From Erwinia mallotivora (GTDB lineage Bacteria; Pseudomonadota; Gammaproteobacteria; Enterobacterales; Enterobacteriaceae), in contig NZ_JFHN01000018.1 of NCBI RefSeq assembly GCF_000590885.1, forward strand, positions 124,001 through 188,000: a DNA stretch of 64,000 bases. Direction: 5' to 3'. The notes beneath the pieces are model-generated. The model was not told the DNA's origin and did not search any database. It saw only the letters and a list, made by a program, of their open reading frames with translations. A program made the position numbers and the translations under genes. Positions 38,251 through 48,482 of the stretch are shown here, in pieces (positions within the stretch are counted from its first letter, which is position 1; each line of letters opens with the position of its first letter).

Positions 38251-39354
38251 TTAACTGACAATCATATCGTCGCGGTGCACGGCAACCGGGCCATACTCGT
38301 AACCCAGAATGTCGTTGATCTGCTGGGAGTGATGCCCGGCAATCATTCGCATCGCATCGCTGTTATAACGGCAGACACCGTGGGCAACATCGCGACCTTC
38401 AAGGCTGCGAATACGGATCACTTCGCCGCGTGAGAAATTGCCGCTAATCTCGCGGATCCCCTTCGGTAACAGTGAGCTGCCGCGCTCCAGAATTGCAGAG
38501 AGTGCGCCATCATCCACGGTTATCTCTCCCGCAGGCGGCGCACCAAAAATCCAGCGTTTACGGTTCTCCAGCGGCGTCTGCATGGCATGAAAACGCGTGC
38601 CCACCGGCTTGCTGTCGATAACATCTGCAATGACTCCGGCACGGCTGCCAGCTGCGATAATGGTATCAATTCCGGCGCGGCAGGCTACATCAGCGGCCTG
38701 CAACTTGGTGGTCATGCCGCCCGTTCCAAGCCCGGAGACACTGTCACCGGCCAGCGCACGCAGCGCGTCATCGATACCCCGGACGTCCTGAATCAGTTCC
38801 GCCTGCGGATTATGGCGGGGATCGGCAGTAAACAGACCCGCCTGATCGGTCAACAGCAGCAGTTTATCCGCGCCGGCCAGAATCGCCGCCAGTGCTGAAA
38901 GGTTATCGTTGTCGCCGACTTTGATTTCCGCCGTCGCCACCGCGTCATTTTCATTGATCACCGGCACGATGTGGTTATCCAGTAAAGCCCGCAGCGTATC
39001 GCGCGCATTGAGGAAACGTTCACGATCTTCCAGGTCGGCACGGGTCAGCAGCATCTGACCGATATGGATACCATAAATGGAGAACAGCTGCTCCCACAGC
39101 TGGATTAAGCGGCTTTGCCCCACCGCAGCCAGCAGCTGCTTTGAGGCGATGGTCGGCGGCAGTTCCGGGTAGCCCAGATGCTCACGTCCGGCGGCCATCG
39201 CGCCAGAGGTGACAATCACAATTCGATGGCCTGCCGCATGTTGCTGCGCGCACTGACGCACCAATTCGACAATGTGTGCCCGGTTCAGCCGACGCGATCC
39301 GCCGGTTAATACGCTGGTCCCCAGTTTCACTACCAGGGTCTGGCTGCTGCTCAT
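38251..39354 (-). CDS. proB: Glutamate 5-kinase
   Basis: 367 residues from the ATG at 39354, the E. coli length (the frame is open 27 codons upstream, without homology). The amino-acid kinase domain shows [30 protein letters not shown] and [19 protein letters not shown]; a C-terminal PUA domain starts near [18 protein letters not shown]. It catalyses the first, feedback-controlled step of proline synthesis and works with ProA to protect the labile product. AGGAAATA precedes the start. It is in the conserved order phoE-proB-proA. Confidence 0.97.
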   Translation of the reverse strand: MSSSQTLVVKLGTSVLTGGSRRLNRAHIVELVRQCAQQHAAGHRIVIVTSGAMAAGREHLGYPELPPTIASKQLLAAVGQSRLIQLWEQLFSIYGIHIGQMLLTRADLEDRERFLNARDTLRALLDNHIVPVINENDAVATAEIKVGDNDNLSALAAILAGADKLLLLTDQAGLFTADPRHNPQAELIQDVRGIDDALRALAGDSVSGLGTGGMTTKLQAADVACRAGIDTIIAAGSRAGVIADVIDSKPVGTRFHAMQTPLENRKRWIFGAPPAGEITVDDGALSAILERGSSLLPKGIREISGNFSRGEVIRIRSLEGRDVAHGVCRYNSDAMRMIAGHHSQQINDILGYEYGPVAVHRDDMIVS

Positions 39355-39596
39355 TATTTCCTGCCGTAACTGAAAAAAAGGTAAGGGAGTCTTTGTATCA
39401 GGTGTGCCTGCGGAAGCCAACAGTCGCGGCAGCAAAAGGAGGTAATAAAAGTGCGTGACAGTGACCTGTAGAAAAAGTTCACATTTCGCTAGCTCATATG
39501 TAATAAATCTGCAATATTCGCAGGGTAAAACGTTTCTTCTTTCAGAACTTTCTGAAGGTCACTATAAAAATTTACTTATTCGGGATTGATAGCAAA

Positions 39597-40712
39597 ATGA
39601 AGAAAAGCGCACTGGCCATTATTATCGCCGCCCTGGCTCTCTCAACCGCTGCTCAGGCCGCAGAAATTTATAATAAAGACGGCAACAAGCTGGATCTGTA
39701 TGGCAAAGTTAAAGGCCTGCACTATTTCAGCGACAATGACGCGGCAAACGGCGACAAATCTTACATGCGGATTGGCTTTAAAGGTCAGACGCAGATTAAC
39801 GATCTGATGACCGGTTATGGTCAGTGGGAATATCAGTTCAATACCAATAACTCCGAAGGCAGTGATGCCAACAACGGCAATAAAACCCGTCTCGGTTTTG
39901 CCGGCCTGAAGTTTGGCGACTATGGCTCATTCGACTACGGCCGTAACTACGGCGTGCTGTACGACGTGGAAGCCTGGACCGATATGTTCCCTGAGTTTGG
40001 CGGTGATGGCACGGCGCGTACCGATAACTTCATGGCACAGCGCGCCACCGGCGTTGCCACCTACCGTAATACTAACTTCTTCGGCCTGGTTGATGGCCTG
40101 AAGTTCGCCCTGCAATACCAGGGTAAAAACGATGCGGATTCTGCCAATGCGCGCAGCACCATCAGCAGACAAAATGGTGACGGCTACGGCGCGTCAGCAG
40201 TCTATGCCTTTGGTAATTCTGGCGTCAGCATCAGCGGAGCTTACACCAGCTCAGACCGGACTAACGCGCAGCAGGCACAGGCCTGGGGCAAAGGCGAAAA
40301 AGCCGATTCGTGGGGAACGGGTGTGAAGTATGACGCTAACAGCGTTTATCTGGCAGCCATCTACACCGAAACGCGTAATATGACCCCGATCAGCGGCACG
40401 GCAGTCATCAACAATACCACCACCACCGTGGCTGGCGCGGCGAACAAAGCGCAGAACCTGGAACTGGTTGCCCAGTATCAGTTTGACTTCGGCCTGCGTC
40501 CGTCTCTGGGCTATGTGCAGACCAAAGGTAAAGATATCGAAGGTATTGGCGACGTTGACCTGGTTAAATATATCGACGTTGGCGCGACTTACTACTTTAA
40601 CAAGAACATGAACACCTATGTTGATTACAAGATCAATCAGCTGAGCGACAGCAATAAACTGTCACTCAACAACGATGATATCGTGGCTGTAGGTCTGGTA
40701 TATCAGTTCTGA
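39597..40712 (+). CDS. phoE: Outer-membrane porin PhoE
   Basis: 371 residues: signal peptide to [13 protein letters not shown], then a 16-strand general porin with the constriction-loop motif DMFPEFGGD and C-terminal GLVYQF (terminal Phe for BAM recognition). The middle and end ([17 protein letters not shown] and [11 protein letters not shown]) are closest to PhoE in my recollection, and the location beside proB and crl is the classic phoE place. PhoE favours anions and phosphate. A 15-residue Ala/Thr-rich insertion ([15 protein letters not shown]) sits in a surface loop. I could not see a clear Pho box upstream. Confidence 0.9.
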   Translation: MKKSALAIIIAALALSTAAQAAEIYNKDGNKLDLYGKVKGLHYFSDNDAANGDKSYMRIGFKGQTQINDLMTGYGQWEYQFNTNNSEGSDANNGNKTRLGFAGLKFGDYGSFDYGRNYGVLYDVEAWTDMFPEFGGDGTARTDNFMAQRATGVATYRNTNFFGLVDGLKFALQYQGKNDADSANARSTISRQNGDGYGASAVYAFGNSGVSISGAYTSSDRTNAQQAQAWGKGEKADSWGTGVKYDANSVYLAAIYTETRNMTPISGTAVINNTTTTVAGAANKAQNLELVAQYQFDFGLRPSLGYVQTKGKDIEGIGDVDLVKYIDVGATYYFNKNMNTYVDYKINQLSDSNKLSLNNDDIVAVGLVYQF

Positions 40713-40751
40713 GTTGAACCCGGTCAGATTCACGTAATCTGTCTGTAATAA

Positions 40752-40775
40752 AGGCTGGCGATTGCCAGCCTTTTT
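40752..40775 (+). terminator. Rho-independent terminator after phoE
   Basis: GGCTGGC and GCCAGCC form a seven-pair stem with a four-base loop followed by five T residues. Confidence 0.9.
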
Positions 40776-40804
40776 CGTTCTTCTGCCCGGTTATCTGACT
40801 GCTG

Positions 40805-41206
40805 TCAGGCGGTCAGTCTGACCGGCTCATCGGCAAAGTCGGCGGCAGGCTTCAGCCCCAATGACATCTCTTCCAGTTGGGCTTTCAGGCGGGTGTGAAA
40901 GTTACGCAGTGTCTCTTCCAGCCGCTCGTTGTTTTCCTTTCCTTTCACCGTTGAAGGTTTCCAGTTGCCTTCTTTATCAAACAGTCCGAAATGATACTCA
41001 TAGGTGAAATGATCGTCCTGCGCTGCCAGCTCCATCCACCATCCCCAGAATTCACGCAGTTCAGGAGCCGGTTTCACATTGACGCAAACGGCAAGACAGT
41101 CAAAAAAGAAGCGATCGTCCACGCATTTGGCTTCGCGGATATAGGGTCCAAGAGAACCAAAACGCTTCATTAAGCGGCTCCTGGGATGTCCACCTGGTAA
41201 CGCCAT
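40805..41206 (-). CDS. crl: Sigma S-binding protein Crl
   Basis: 133 residues, the E. coli length. Core signature [20 protein letters not shown] then [21 protein letters not shown] and DEPVRLTA at the end. Crl binds RpoS and promotes its assembly with RNA polymerase, so it boosts stationary-phase and curli genes. It is encoded convergent with phoE, as in E. coli. The ATG at 41206 begins [12 protein letters not shown], like E. coli MTLPSGHPKSRL. Confidence 0.97.
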   Translation of the reverse strand: MALPGGHPRSRLMKRFGSLGPYIREAKCVDDRFFFDCLAVCVNVKPAPELREFWGWWMELAAQDDHFTYEYHFGLFDKEGNWKPSTVKGKENNERLEETLRNFHTRLKAQLEEMSLGLKPAADFADEPVRLTA

Positions 41207-41304
41207 TGTCTAACCTCCAGAATTAAGCTTGGTTTTCTCCTGATTTCAGAGGCACAGCGGCCATCTGAAGCTATTGGTATAGCAGAGTATTCCGTTTTTA
41301 CCAG

Positions 41305-42552
41305 TCAGCAACGCAACGCTTTTGCAAACCAGCTGACGATATTCTCTAAAGCTCTGTCAAAGCTGCCAAAAACAGGCGTTCCTTCTATCCGCAGCGCCTT
41401 ACCTTGCGCAGACGACCGCGCGATCAGCAAGGATTCTTCTTCCGGGCTGAACGGGTCCGCCGGCCAGTAAGCTGAAAACATCGGTATCGGGCAACGCCGG
41501 CCTAACAATCCCTGCGTTTTCAGTGAATAGCTGTTGAGCTCGGCGCGCAGTGCAGCATCCGTTGCGGTTGCCATCCCCAGGCGGCTGGCCAGCACATCCA
41601 TATACATTGAGGGCACGTTGTCCTGCAATGACCTCTCACACAGCAGGCTGTGGACGACTGGCCCCAGGCAGGCCACGCCGCGCAGTCGGGGGGCTTCCAG
41701 ATACGCCAGCCGCACCGCCACATTGGCACCAAACCGCAGGCCAAGTGCCGCCACCCGGGTATGATTAACCCAGGGAACGGTTGCCAGTTGCTGCAACACC
41801 TGCTGGTGCAGAAAACTGGTGTCCTGGGTCAGTTTCCATTTTGCGGAAAACCCGATGGAAGGCATATCAATGGTCAGCAAGGCGATACCACGCGGGGCCA
41901 GGTAGCGTTGAAACAGGCGATAGTGGTCGGTCTGCAAAGTATCCAGACTGCCGCAAAGTAGCACGGTGGGATAAGGTGGGCTGGCAGTGCCAGGCATATG
42001 CAGGAAACCGCACACGGGACCACCGCCAGGCACGGCAAACTCCAGCTTTTTGAGCTCACCCGAAAGCCGCGAGGTTGCCTGCTCAAAGGCCCGGTTGGCC
42101 ATCAGCTGCGCCTGTCCGGCCAGTTCGTCACCACTCAGATGGGGATAACCAGCAATGCTGAACAGATACGCCGCCTGCAACCAGTGGTTTCCTGCCAGCC
42201 TGTCATCTTCTTCCGCTGCCGCCCGGTCCTGCCACAGCGCCGCCTGTTTTGACCACTCATAAATCCAGTTGCCGCCCCGGTAACCCATCACGGTATCCAG
42301 CAGCCGATCGTCAGTGCGTTCTGCCTGGCTGACGGCGATGCGGGACAGCACCTCCTCCGTTTCCAGCGGTGCTACTCCGCGCCAGGCCCACAGCAGGCGG
42401 TTGATTGTCCGATACCAGCCGGTGTGACTTTCACCTTCCAGCGCAGAACAAAGCTCAGATTGATGGCGATTAAGACGACGAACCAGGGATGAGGTTTCAG
42501 GATGCCTGAATCGCGGTTTGAATAACTCTTCGCTCAGGTTTTTGTTGGTCAT
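41305..42552 (-). CDS. frsA: Esterase FrsA (fermentation-respiration switch protein)
   Basis: 415 residues from the ATG at 42552 (E. coli 414), starting [20 protein letters not shown]. Alpha/beta-hydrolase fold with [20 protein letters not shown] and [20 protein letters not shown], the latter at the nucleophile elbow, where GLRFG replaces G-x-S-x-G; this is the known FrsA peculiarity. FrsA has esterase-like activity in vitro and was reported to bind EIIA-Glc. It lies between gpt and crl on the same strand, in conserved order. Confidence 0.93.
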   Translation of the reverse strand: MTNKNLSEELFKPRFRHPETSSLVRRLNRHQSELCSALEGESHTGWYRTINRLLWAWRGVAPLETEEVLSRIAVSQAERTDDRLLDTVMGYRGGNWIYEWSKQAALWQDRAAAEEDDRLAGNHWLQAAYLFSIAGYPHLSGDELAGQAQLMANRAFEQATSRLSGELKKLEFAVPGGGPVCGFLHMPGTASPPYPTVLLCGSLDTLQTDHYRLFQRYLAPRGIALLTIDMPSIGFSAKWKLTQDTSFLHQQVLQQLATVPWVNHTRVAALGLRFGANVAVRLAYLEAPRLRGVACLGPVVHSLLCERSLQDNVPSMYMDVLASRLGMATATDAALRAELNSYSLKTQGLLGRRCPIPMFSAYWPADPFSPEEESLLIARSSAQGKALRIEGTPVFGSFDRALENIVSWFAKALRC

Positions 42553-42618
42553 GGGGCAATTCTCCGGCGCAGTGAGTGCCGGGTAGTCTAGCCTGGCTGC
42601 CGGTGGGCTGCGAACCGT

Positions 42619-42650
42619 AAAAAGCACAACGCCCGGCTGAACCGGGCGTT
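42619..42650 (-). terminator. Rho-independent terminator after gpt
   Basis: Read leftward: AACGCCCGG, a five-base loop, CCGGGCGTT (nine pairs), then GTGC and five T residues, between gpt and frsA. Confidence 0.85.
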
Positions 42651-42667
42651 GCAATGATACAGGTCAA

Positions 42668-43126
42668 TCAGCCTTTCACAATCGGCGGAATGTAAACCAC
42701 GCCCATATCCCAGGGCTGTTCAATCCAGGTATTCTGCGGAATATCAACCACATAATCATCAACCAGCGGGCGACCAGCCGGTTTGGCGAAAATGGTGACA
42801 AAACGCGCCTTAGGATACATGTCACGGATAGCCTGCGCGGTGCCGCCGGTATCCACCAGGTCGTCAATGACGATAAAGCCTTCGCCGTCACCTTCAGCAC
42901 GTTTCAGCACTTTCATTTCGCGCTGATTATCGTGATCGTAGCTGGATATGCACACGGTATCGACATAACGGATGCACAGCTCACGCGCCAGTAAGGAAGC
43001 AGGAACCAGTCCACCACGGCTGACCGCGATGATACCTTTCCACTGTTCAACAGGAAGCAGGCGCTGAGCCAGTTTGCGGGCATGAATTTGCAGCATATCC
43101 CAGGTGACGACGTATTTTTCACTCAT
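42668..43126 (-). CDS. gpt: Xanthine-guanine phosphoribosyltransferase
   Basis: 152 residues, the E. coli length. The PRPP-binding loop is [20 protein letters not shown] and the purine site is near the C-terminus ([11 protein letters not shown]). It salvages guanine and xanthine to GMP and XMP at the membrane-associated cytoplasmic side. It starts [20 protein letters not shown]. The gene is divergent from pepD with a 250-base control region between them. Confidence 0.97.
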   Translation of the reverse strand: MSEKYVVTWDMLQIHARKLAQRLLPVEQWKGIIAVSRGGLVPASLLARELCIRYVDTVCISSYDHDNQREMKVLKRAEGDGEGFIVIDDLVDTGGTAQAIRDMYPKARFVTIFAKPAGRPLVDDYVVDIPQNTWIEQPWDMGVVYIPPIVKG

Positions 43127-43378
43127 ATAAAAGAAGTCCCGGCCAGGCTGACTGGCTTAAAAATGTACCAGGAGAGGGGTTGCGCAGGATTATAAAGATC
43201 CGTGCCACTAAAAACCAGCACCGGGCTGGCTTTTCCCTTCATCAGATAAGCATCACGGTGGAAACGATGATATTCTCCTTCGCAACCGGTCAGATCTGCT
43301 GACGGAAACCCGCTTACTGGCCCATATTCACCCTGCACCGTTGCCTTATGCTGATGGTGCCGACACAGGAGATTTATC

Positions 43379-44836
43379 GTGTCTGAATTGTCTCAACTGT
43401 CACCCCAGCCGCTGTGGGATCTTTTCGCTAAAATCTGCTCCATCCCGCACCCCTCCTACCATGAAGAACAGCTGGCACAGTACATTTTGTCATGGGCGGC
43501 ACAGCAGGGCTTTGCCACCGACCGCGATGCGGTGGGCAATATTCTGATTCGTAAACCGGCGACGCCCGGGCTGGAAAATCTTAAGCCGGTCGCCCTCCAG
43601 GCGCACCTCGACATGGTGCCGCAAAATAACAGCGATACCGTGCATGACTTTACCAAAGATCCCATCCGCCCGTGGATTGACGGTGAATGGGTGAAAGCGC
43701 GGGGGACCACGCTGGGCGCAGACAACGGTATTGGCCTGGCTTCTGCGCTTGCCGTACTCAATGACAAATCCGTAGAGCACGGGCCGCTGGAAGTGCTGCT
43801 GACCATGACGGAAGAAACCGGCATGGTGGGCGCTTTTGGTCTGCAACCCAACTGGTTGCAGGCAGAGATCCTGATCAATACCGATTCTGAAGAAGAGGGT
43901 GAAATTTATATGGGCTGCGCAGGCGGCATCGATTTCACCAGCAGGTTGCCGCTCCATCGGGAAGCCCTACCGTCAGACTTTGTCCCTCTGAAGCTTGTCC
44001 TGAAAGGTCTGAAAGGTGGACATTCCGGTGCGGATATCCATGTCGGCCTGGGCAATGCTAACAAATTGCTGTCCCGTTTCCTGTTTGCTCATGCCAGAGA
44101 GCTTGACCTGCGCCTGATCGACTTCACCGGCGGCACATTGCGCAACGCGATTCCTCGCGAGGCCGTTGCCACTCTGGCCGTGGCGGCAACCCGGGTTGAT
44201 GAACTGAAAAGCCTCGCGCTCAGCTACCTCGCCACCCTGCAAAACGAGCTGGGGTTAAAAGAGAAGAACATCAGCGTGGTGGTGGAGAACGTCGCCGCAG
44301 CACAACAGGCGCTGACCAGCAGCAGCCGCGATACCTTTATCGCACTCCTGAACAGCACGCCTGACGGTGTTATCCGTAACTCTGACGTTATGAAAGGCGT
44401 GGTGGAAACCTCACTGAACGTCGGCGTGGTGGCGATGAGTGAAAACGAGGCAAAAATCAACTGTCTGGTTCGCTCACTGATCGACAGCGGTAAGGATTAC
44501 GTGGTGGAGATGCTCACCGCGCTGGGCGACCTGGCTGGCGCACAAACCGTGGCGAAAGGCAGCTACCCTGGCTGGCAGCCCGATGCGAACTCTCCGGTGA
44601 TGGCCGTGGTGGCAGAAACCTACAAAAAGCTGTTCAACAAAACGCCCAATATTCAGGTCATTCATGCAGGCCTGGAGTGTGGGTTATTTAAAAAACCCTA
44701 TCCGGAGATGGATATGGTGTCGATTGGCCCGACCATCACCGGTCCGCACTCGCCGGATGAGCAGGTTCATATCGGTAGCGTGGGGCTGTACTGGCAATTG
44801 CTGACCGCCCTGCTGAAAGCCATTCCCGCGAAATAA
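43379..44836 (+). CDS. pepD: Cytosolic non-specific dipeptidase (aminoacyl-histidine dipeptidase)
   Basis: 485 residues (M20 metallopeptidase, E. coli 485). Zinc-site motifs: VALQAHLDMVPQ (His, Asp), LGADNGIGLASALAVL, TMTEETGMVGAF (Glu pair) and NTDSEEEGEIYMGCAGG; the C-terminal His is in GPTITGPHSPDE. It cleaves dipeptides such as carnosine. The start is GTG, as in E. coli pepD, with CAGGAGA upstream. Confidence 0.97.
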   Translation: MSELSQLSPQPLWDLFAKICSIPHPSYHEEQLAQYILSWAAQQGFATDRDAVGNILIRKPATPGLENLKPVALQAHLDMVPQNNSDTVHDFTKDPIRPWIDGEWVKARGTTLGADNGIGLASALAVLNDKSVEHGPLEVLLTMTEETGMVGAFGLQPNWLQAEILINTDSEEEGEIYMGCAGGIDFTSRLPLHREALPSDFVPLKLVLKGLKGGHSGADIHVGLGNANKLLSRFLFAHARELDLRLIDFTGGTLRNAIPREAVATLAVAATRVDELKSLALSYLATLQNELGLKEKNISVVVENVAAAQQALTSSSRDTFIALLNSTPDGVIRNSDVMKGVVETSLNVGVVAMSENEAKINCLVRSLIDSGKDYVVEMLTALGDLAGAQTVAKGSYPGWQPDANSPVMAVVAETYKKLFNKTPNIQVIHAGLECGLFKKPYPEMDMVSIGPTITGPHSPDEQVHIGSVGLYWQLLTALLKAIPAK

Positions 44837-44860
44837 CCTCACTCTGCGTTTAAGCATTCG

Positions 44861-44881
44861 GGGCCGTCAGTATGGCGGCCC
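44861..44881. terminator. Hairpin between convergent pepD and dinB
   Basis: GGGCCG and CGGCCC pair around a nine-base loop in the 47-base gap between the two stops. T residues are few, so it is at best a weak bidirectional terminator. Confidence 0.45.
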
Positions 44882-44883
44882 TT

Positions 44884-45939
44884 CTACAATCCCAGTAACA
44901 GCTGACGTTCCAGCTGTGGGTCCACCAGCATCACATGCAGCCCGACCAACCTGACTCCCCGTCCCGCCCGACGTTCATCCCAGCTTTGCTTCGCCACCGC
45001 GATAAAATCCTCTTTGTTCAGCACCGGCCACAGATGCTCCTGAGTGGTTTGCTGAAAATCATCAAACTTCAGCTTTACCCCCTGGCGTGCTATCAGCCGG
45101 TCAGGCCTGATTTTCGTCAGACGACGCTCCAGCTCCTCATAGAGGAAATCAATGATTGTCAGGCACTGCTCCCACTGATGAATATCTTCTGAGAGCGTAC
45201 GCTCCACGCCCAGCGACTTACGCAACCGGTCAGTCACCACTTCACGTTGATCAATGCCGTGACATCGCTCCCACAATATGCGGCCAAACTTGCCAAATCG
45301 CTTTAACAACAGCGCGAGGTCGCCGTTCTGCACATCGCCACAGGTCAGCAGCCCAAGCTCTTCCAGCTTTTTTGCCGTCACTTTGCCCACGCCGGGAATT
45401 TTTGCCAGCGGCAGCGTGAGTAGCATCCCTGGCATCTCTGCGGGAGTGATCACAAACTGCCCGTTGGGCTTGTTAAGATCTGAGGCGATTTTGGCGAGAA
45501 ATTTTACCGGCGCGATACCGGCCGAGGCCGTCAGATTGAGTTCACGAGCAATCGTCTGCCGGATTTCCTGCGCAATAAGGGTGGCCGAACCGTGGCAGTG
45601 AGGGCTGTCAGTGACATCCAGATAGGCTTCATCCAGCGAGAGCGGCTCGATCAGCGCGGTGTAGCGGGAAAAAATTTCACGGATATGGCTGCTGGCTTCT
45701 TTATAGGCATCGAAGCGCCCGGCAATCACTTTCAGATGCGGACAGAGTTTCAACGCCATCGCGGTGGACATCGCGCTGTGTACGCCAAACTTGCGTGCCG
45801 GATAATTAGCGGTGCTGATCACCCCGCGTTTCAGATGACTGCCGCCGATAGCAATGGGAATATCGCGCAGACTGGGGTCGTCACGCATTTCCACTGCGGC
45901 AAAAAAGCAGTCCATATCAACGTGAATAATCTTACGCAT
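44884..45939 (-). CDS. dinB: DNA polymerase IV (translesion, Y-family)
   Basis: 351 residues, the E. coli length. Metal-binding motifs: IIHVDMDCFFAAVEMR (Asp8) and LSLDEAYLDVTD (Asp103, Glu104). The helix-hairpin-helix is IPGVGKVTAKKLEELGL, and the C-terminal end MLVDPQLERQLLLGL supplies the beta-clamp binding peptide. It bypasses N2-guanine adducts and is SOS-induced; a LexA box lies right upstream (45956-45971). In E. coli dinB is followed by yafNOP; here it stands alone. Confidence 0.97.
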   Translation of the reverse strand: MRKIIHVDMDCFFAAVEMRDDPSLRDIPIAIGGSHLKRGVISTANYPARKFGVHSAMSTAMALKLCPHLKVIAGRFDAYKEASSHIREIFSRYTALIEPLSLDEAYLDVTDSPHCHGSATLIAQEIRQTIARELNLTASAGIAPVKFLAKIASDLNKPNGQFVITPAEMPGMLLTLPLAKIPGVGKVTAKKLEELGLLTCGDVQNGDLALLLKRFGKFGRILWERCHGIDQREVVTDRLRKSLGVERTLSEDIHQWEQCLTIIDFLYEELERRLTKIRPDRLIARQGVKLKFDDFQQTTQEHLWPVLNKEDFIAVAKQSWDERRAGRGVRLVGLHVMLVDPQLERQLLLGL

Positions 45940-45955
45940 ATACCCTCCGCAATAA

Positions 45956-45971
45956 CTGTATAAGTATACAG
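45956..45971. promoter_or_regulatory. LexA box (SOS operator) of dinB
   Basis: CTG-TATAAGTATA-CAG fits the CTG-N10-CAG consensus with a symmetric TATA core, 17 bases upstream of the dinB start codon. It predicts LexA repression. Confidence 0.9.
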
Positions 45972-46179
45972 TTAAAATGCGTTATAGCAACCATCGCTTT
46001 GCCCGGCAAAGCGCAGCGGCTGAGGGCTGAGCCGAGTTTTCTTTCTTTTTTTCCGCTCTGCTCTCTTGCTAAAAAAACAGACAGTGCTAATGTGGCGCTG
46101 CGCTAACGGAATATTCCGAAACTGTACGCTGTAACGTCTGCGGACGTCGTATCCACCCCCTACGATCAAGGGAACCAGA

Positions 46180-46923
46180 ATGGGCAAAATCGCACTGCTG
46201 TTTGCGATGTTTTTTCTGCCAACCGTTGTATTTGCCAGTGCCCCCGTCGCACAGGTCACTCCGCTGGCACCGGTAAGCAAAGAGTTAAAGAAGCAACTCC
46301 TCGGCACTCCTGTTTATATTCAGATATTTAAGGAAGAGCGCCTGCTTGAGCTGTACGGCAAAATTGGCAGCGAATATCGCCTGCTCGACAGTTACCGTAT
46401 CTGTAATTTTTCAGGGGGACTGGGACCAAAACGCCGTCAGGGTGATTTTAAAAGCCCGGAAGGGTTTTACAGCGTGGGCCTTTCGCAACTGAAACCCGAC
46501 AGTCGCTTCTATCGCGCTATCAACGTCGGCTTCCCCAACGAATATGACCGCCAGCAGGGATATGAAGGGAAATACCTGATGATCCACGGCAGCTGCGTGT
46601 CGATTGGCTGTTACGCCATGACCGACAGCAATATTGACGATATTTATCATTATGTGGAAGCGGCGCTGCGCAACGGCCAGCCTCGGGTGGAGGTAAGCAT
46701 CTATCCGTTCCGTATGACTGACAGTAATCTGCAACGCCATCGTTATTCGGTGTACTACAGCTTCTGGCAACAGCTGCAACCGGGCTATGCCGAATTCGTG
46801 CAGAATCACCAGCCACCCGCCGTCAGCGTTAACGCGGGCCGCTATGTGCTGAACAGCGCGCTGCTGAACAGCAAAATGAGCAGCGGTAACTGTTCAGCGC
46901 TGGCGCTCTCCGAGACAAAATAA
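46180..46923 (+). CDS. dpaA: Murein L,D-transpeptidase-family hydrolase DpaA (YafK)
   Basis: 247 residues: signal peptide to VFA-SAPVAQ, then a YkuD domain with [14 protein letters not shown] and the catalytic motif [14 protein letters not shown] (His, Ser-x-Gly-Cys). E. coli DpaA (YafK/LdtF) detaches Braun lipoprotein from peptidoglycan in the periplasm. It precedes and is convergent with yafJ, overlapping it by 30 bases. The gene order dinB-dpaA-yafJ-gmhA is conserved apart from missing E. coli insertions. Confidence 0.93.
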   Translation: MGKIALLFAMFFLPTVVFASAPVAQVTPLAPVSKELKKQLLGTPVYIQIFKEERLLELYGKIGSEYRLLDSYRICNFSGGLGPKRRQGDFKSPEGFYSVGLSQLKPDSRFYRAINVGFPNEYDRQQGYEGKYLMIHGSCVSIGCYAMTDSNIDDIYHYVEAALRNGQPRVEVSIYPFRMTDSNLQRHRYSVYYSFWQQLQPGYAEFVQNHQPPAVSVNAGRYVLNSALLNSKMSSGNCSALALSETK

Positions 46924-47661
46924 CGCCCAGTCACCTGGCTCAATTTTGTGCCAGGTTTCATTGCCGGTCAGCGGCTGGGTGGCTATCACTGTGACCACAT
47001 CATCTGGTGTGGTCTGCTTCTGAAAATCAATCTCCACATCCTGATCCAGCAGCGTTGCCTTACCAAACGGTGCCCGTCGGGTTATCCAGAACAGGTTGGT
47101 GGAACAGAACGCCATCAGATAACGACCATCTGACAGCAGCATATTGAACACGCCCTTTTTCCGCAGTTCCGTCGCCAGTTGCGCAATATAGCGAAAGACA
47201 GCAGGCCAGTTGCCCGGCGTGCGTGGGTAGCGAGACGTCAGCTGATGCAACAGCCAGCAAAAGGCCTTTTCGCTGTCCGTTTCGCCCACCGGACGAAAGG
47301 GACCGGTATCCAGCGAACGGTAGCCGGTCAGCTGGCCGTTATGGGCATAGGTCCAGTGACGTCCCCACAGCTCGCGGGTAAAAGGATGGGTGTTTTCCAG
47401 CGACACTTCGCCCCGGTTTGCCTGGCGTATATGCGCCACGACCGAGCAGGATTTAATCGGATACTCCTGCACCAGTCGGGCAATGGGCGAATTAAAACTG
47501 GGCTGAGGATCTTTGAATGTGCGACAGCCTTTTCCTTCGTAAAAAGTAATCCCCCAACCGTCTTTATGCGGACCGGTTCCCCCACCCCGCTGAACCAGCC
47601 CGGTAAAGCTGAAACAGATGTCGGTAGGGACATTCGCGCTCATCCCGAGCAGTTCACACAT
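46894..47661 (-). CDS. yafJ: Class II glutamine amidotransferase YafJ
   Basis: 255 residues. The N-terminal catalytic cysteine is Cys2 ([10 protein letters not shown]), as in Ntn-type glutaminases, with the signatures [22 protein letters not shown] and [20 protein letters not shown]. The protein is a stand-alone glutaminase domain of unknown acceptor. The gene follows gmhA on the same strand with a 29-base gap, so they likely share a transcript. Confidence 0.93.
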   Translation of the reverse strand: MCELLGMSANVPTDICFSFTGLVQRGGGTGPHKDGWGITFYEGKGCRTFKDPQPSFNSPIARLVQEYPIKSCSVVAHIRQANRGEVSLENTHPFTRELWGRHWTYAHNGQLTGYRSLDTGPFRPVGETDSEKAFCWLLHQLTSRYPRTPGNWPAVFRYIAQLATELRKKGVFNMLLSDGRYLMAFCSTNLFWITRRAPFGKATLLDQDVEIDFQKQTTPDDVVTVIATQPLTGNETWHKIEPGDWALFCLGERQR

Positions 47662-47690
47662 ACAATGACCTCGTCAAAGGGTAAGACAAA

Positions 47691-48269
47691 TCAGGCCGCC
47701 ATCTCTTTTTCAATCAGCAGGATCAGGATATGGATAACCTTGATGTGAATTTCCTGAATGCGGTCGGCATAACCGAAATGCGGCACCCGAATTTCCACAT
47801 CGGCCATGCCGTCCATTTTGCCGCCGTCTTTACCGGTGAGCGTGATCACCTTCATTCCCTGAGCGCGGGCTGCTTCAATGGCTTTGATCACGTTCGCGGA
47901 GTTGCCGGAGGTGGAAATACCTAACAAAACATCGCCCGATTTTCCCACCGCTTCCAGATAACGTGAGAAGACATAGTCATAGCCAAAGTCGTTGCTGACG
48001 CAGGAGAGGTGACTGACATCAGAAATAGCAATGCCGGGATAGCCCGGACGGTTATCGCGATAGCGTCCGGTCAGTTCCTCAGCAAAATGCATGGCATCAC
48101 AGTGTGATCCCCCATTGCCACAGGAGAGCACTTTTCCTCCGGCTTTGAATGAATCAGCCAGCAATACGGCAGCACGCTGAATCGCGTGGATATTCGCGTC
48201 ATTACTGAGGAATTTATTCAGTGTGTCAGCCGCCTCGTTAAGTTCGGCGCGAATGATGTCCTGATACAT
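47691..48269 (-). CDS. gmhA: Sedoheptulose 7-phosphate isomerase
   Basis: 192 residues from the ATG at 48269 (the frame is open much further upstream, without homology). The SIS-domain motifs are [36 protein letters not shown] and [14 protein letters not shown]; the C-terminal [16 protein letters not shown] is typical. It makes D-glycero-D-manno-heptose 7-phosphate, the first step of ADP-heptose synthesis for the LPS inner core. The gene is divergent from fadE. Confidence 0.97.
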   Translation of the reverse strand: MYQDIIRAELNEAADTLNKFLSNDANIHAIQRAAVLLADSFKAGGKVLSCGNGGSHCDAMHFAEELTGRYRDNRPGYPGIAISDVSHLSCVSNDFGYDYVFSRYLEAVGKSGDVLLGISTSGNSANVIKAIEAARAQGMKVITLTGKDGGKMDGMADVEIRVPHFGYADRIQEIHIKVIHILILLIEKEMAA

Positions 48270-48445
48270 AGGGGGAATCCTTTTAGGTGAGCCAGGCGTC
48301 AGTTTACCCGGTTGCAGACCAGGCGCAAAGCGCCTTTCCCGGCGCTGGCAGGCGTCAGCTCGCAGGGTCAGCAGATTGTGATCGACGTTGTAAATATTAT
48401 GTGAACATATTGCTAACAGAATACATCTCATCTAAACCTGTAGCT

Positions 48446-48462
48446 AACAGGTCAGACCTCTT
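48446..48462. promoter_or_regulatory. FadR operator upstream of fadE
   Basis: AACAGGTCAGACCTCTT contains the GGTCAGACC core of FadR sites. It lies 21 bases before the fadE start at 48483 and would repress fadE until long-chain acyl-CoA accumulates. Confidence 0.75.
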
Positions 48463-48482
48463 ACCCCTTAACGGAGATGTTT

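Noticed and set aside
39470..39596. Possible Pho box upstream of phoE
   Set aside because: Partial matches near CTGTAGA and CTCATAT do not form the 7+4+7 repeat arrangement.
43123..43338. 71-codon leftward frame upstream of gpt
   Set aside because: Occupies the gpt-pepD control region; composition and start context do not support it.
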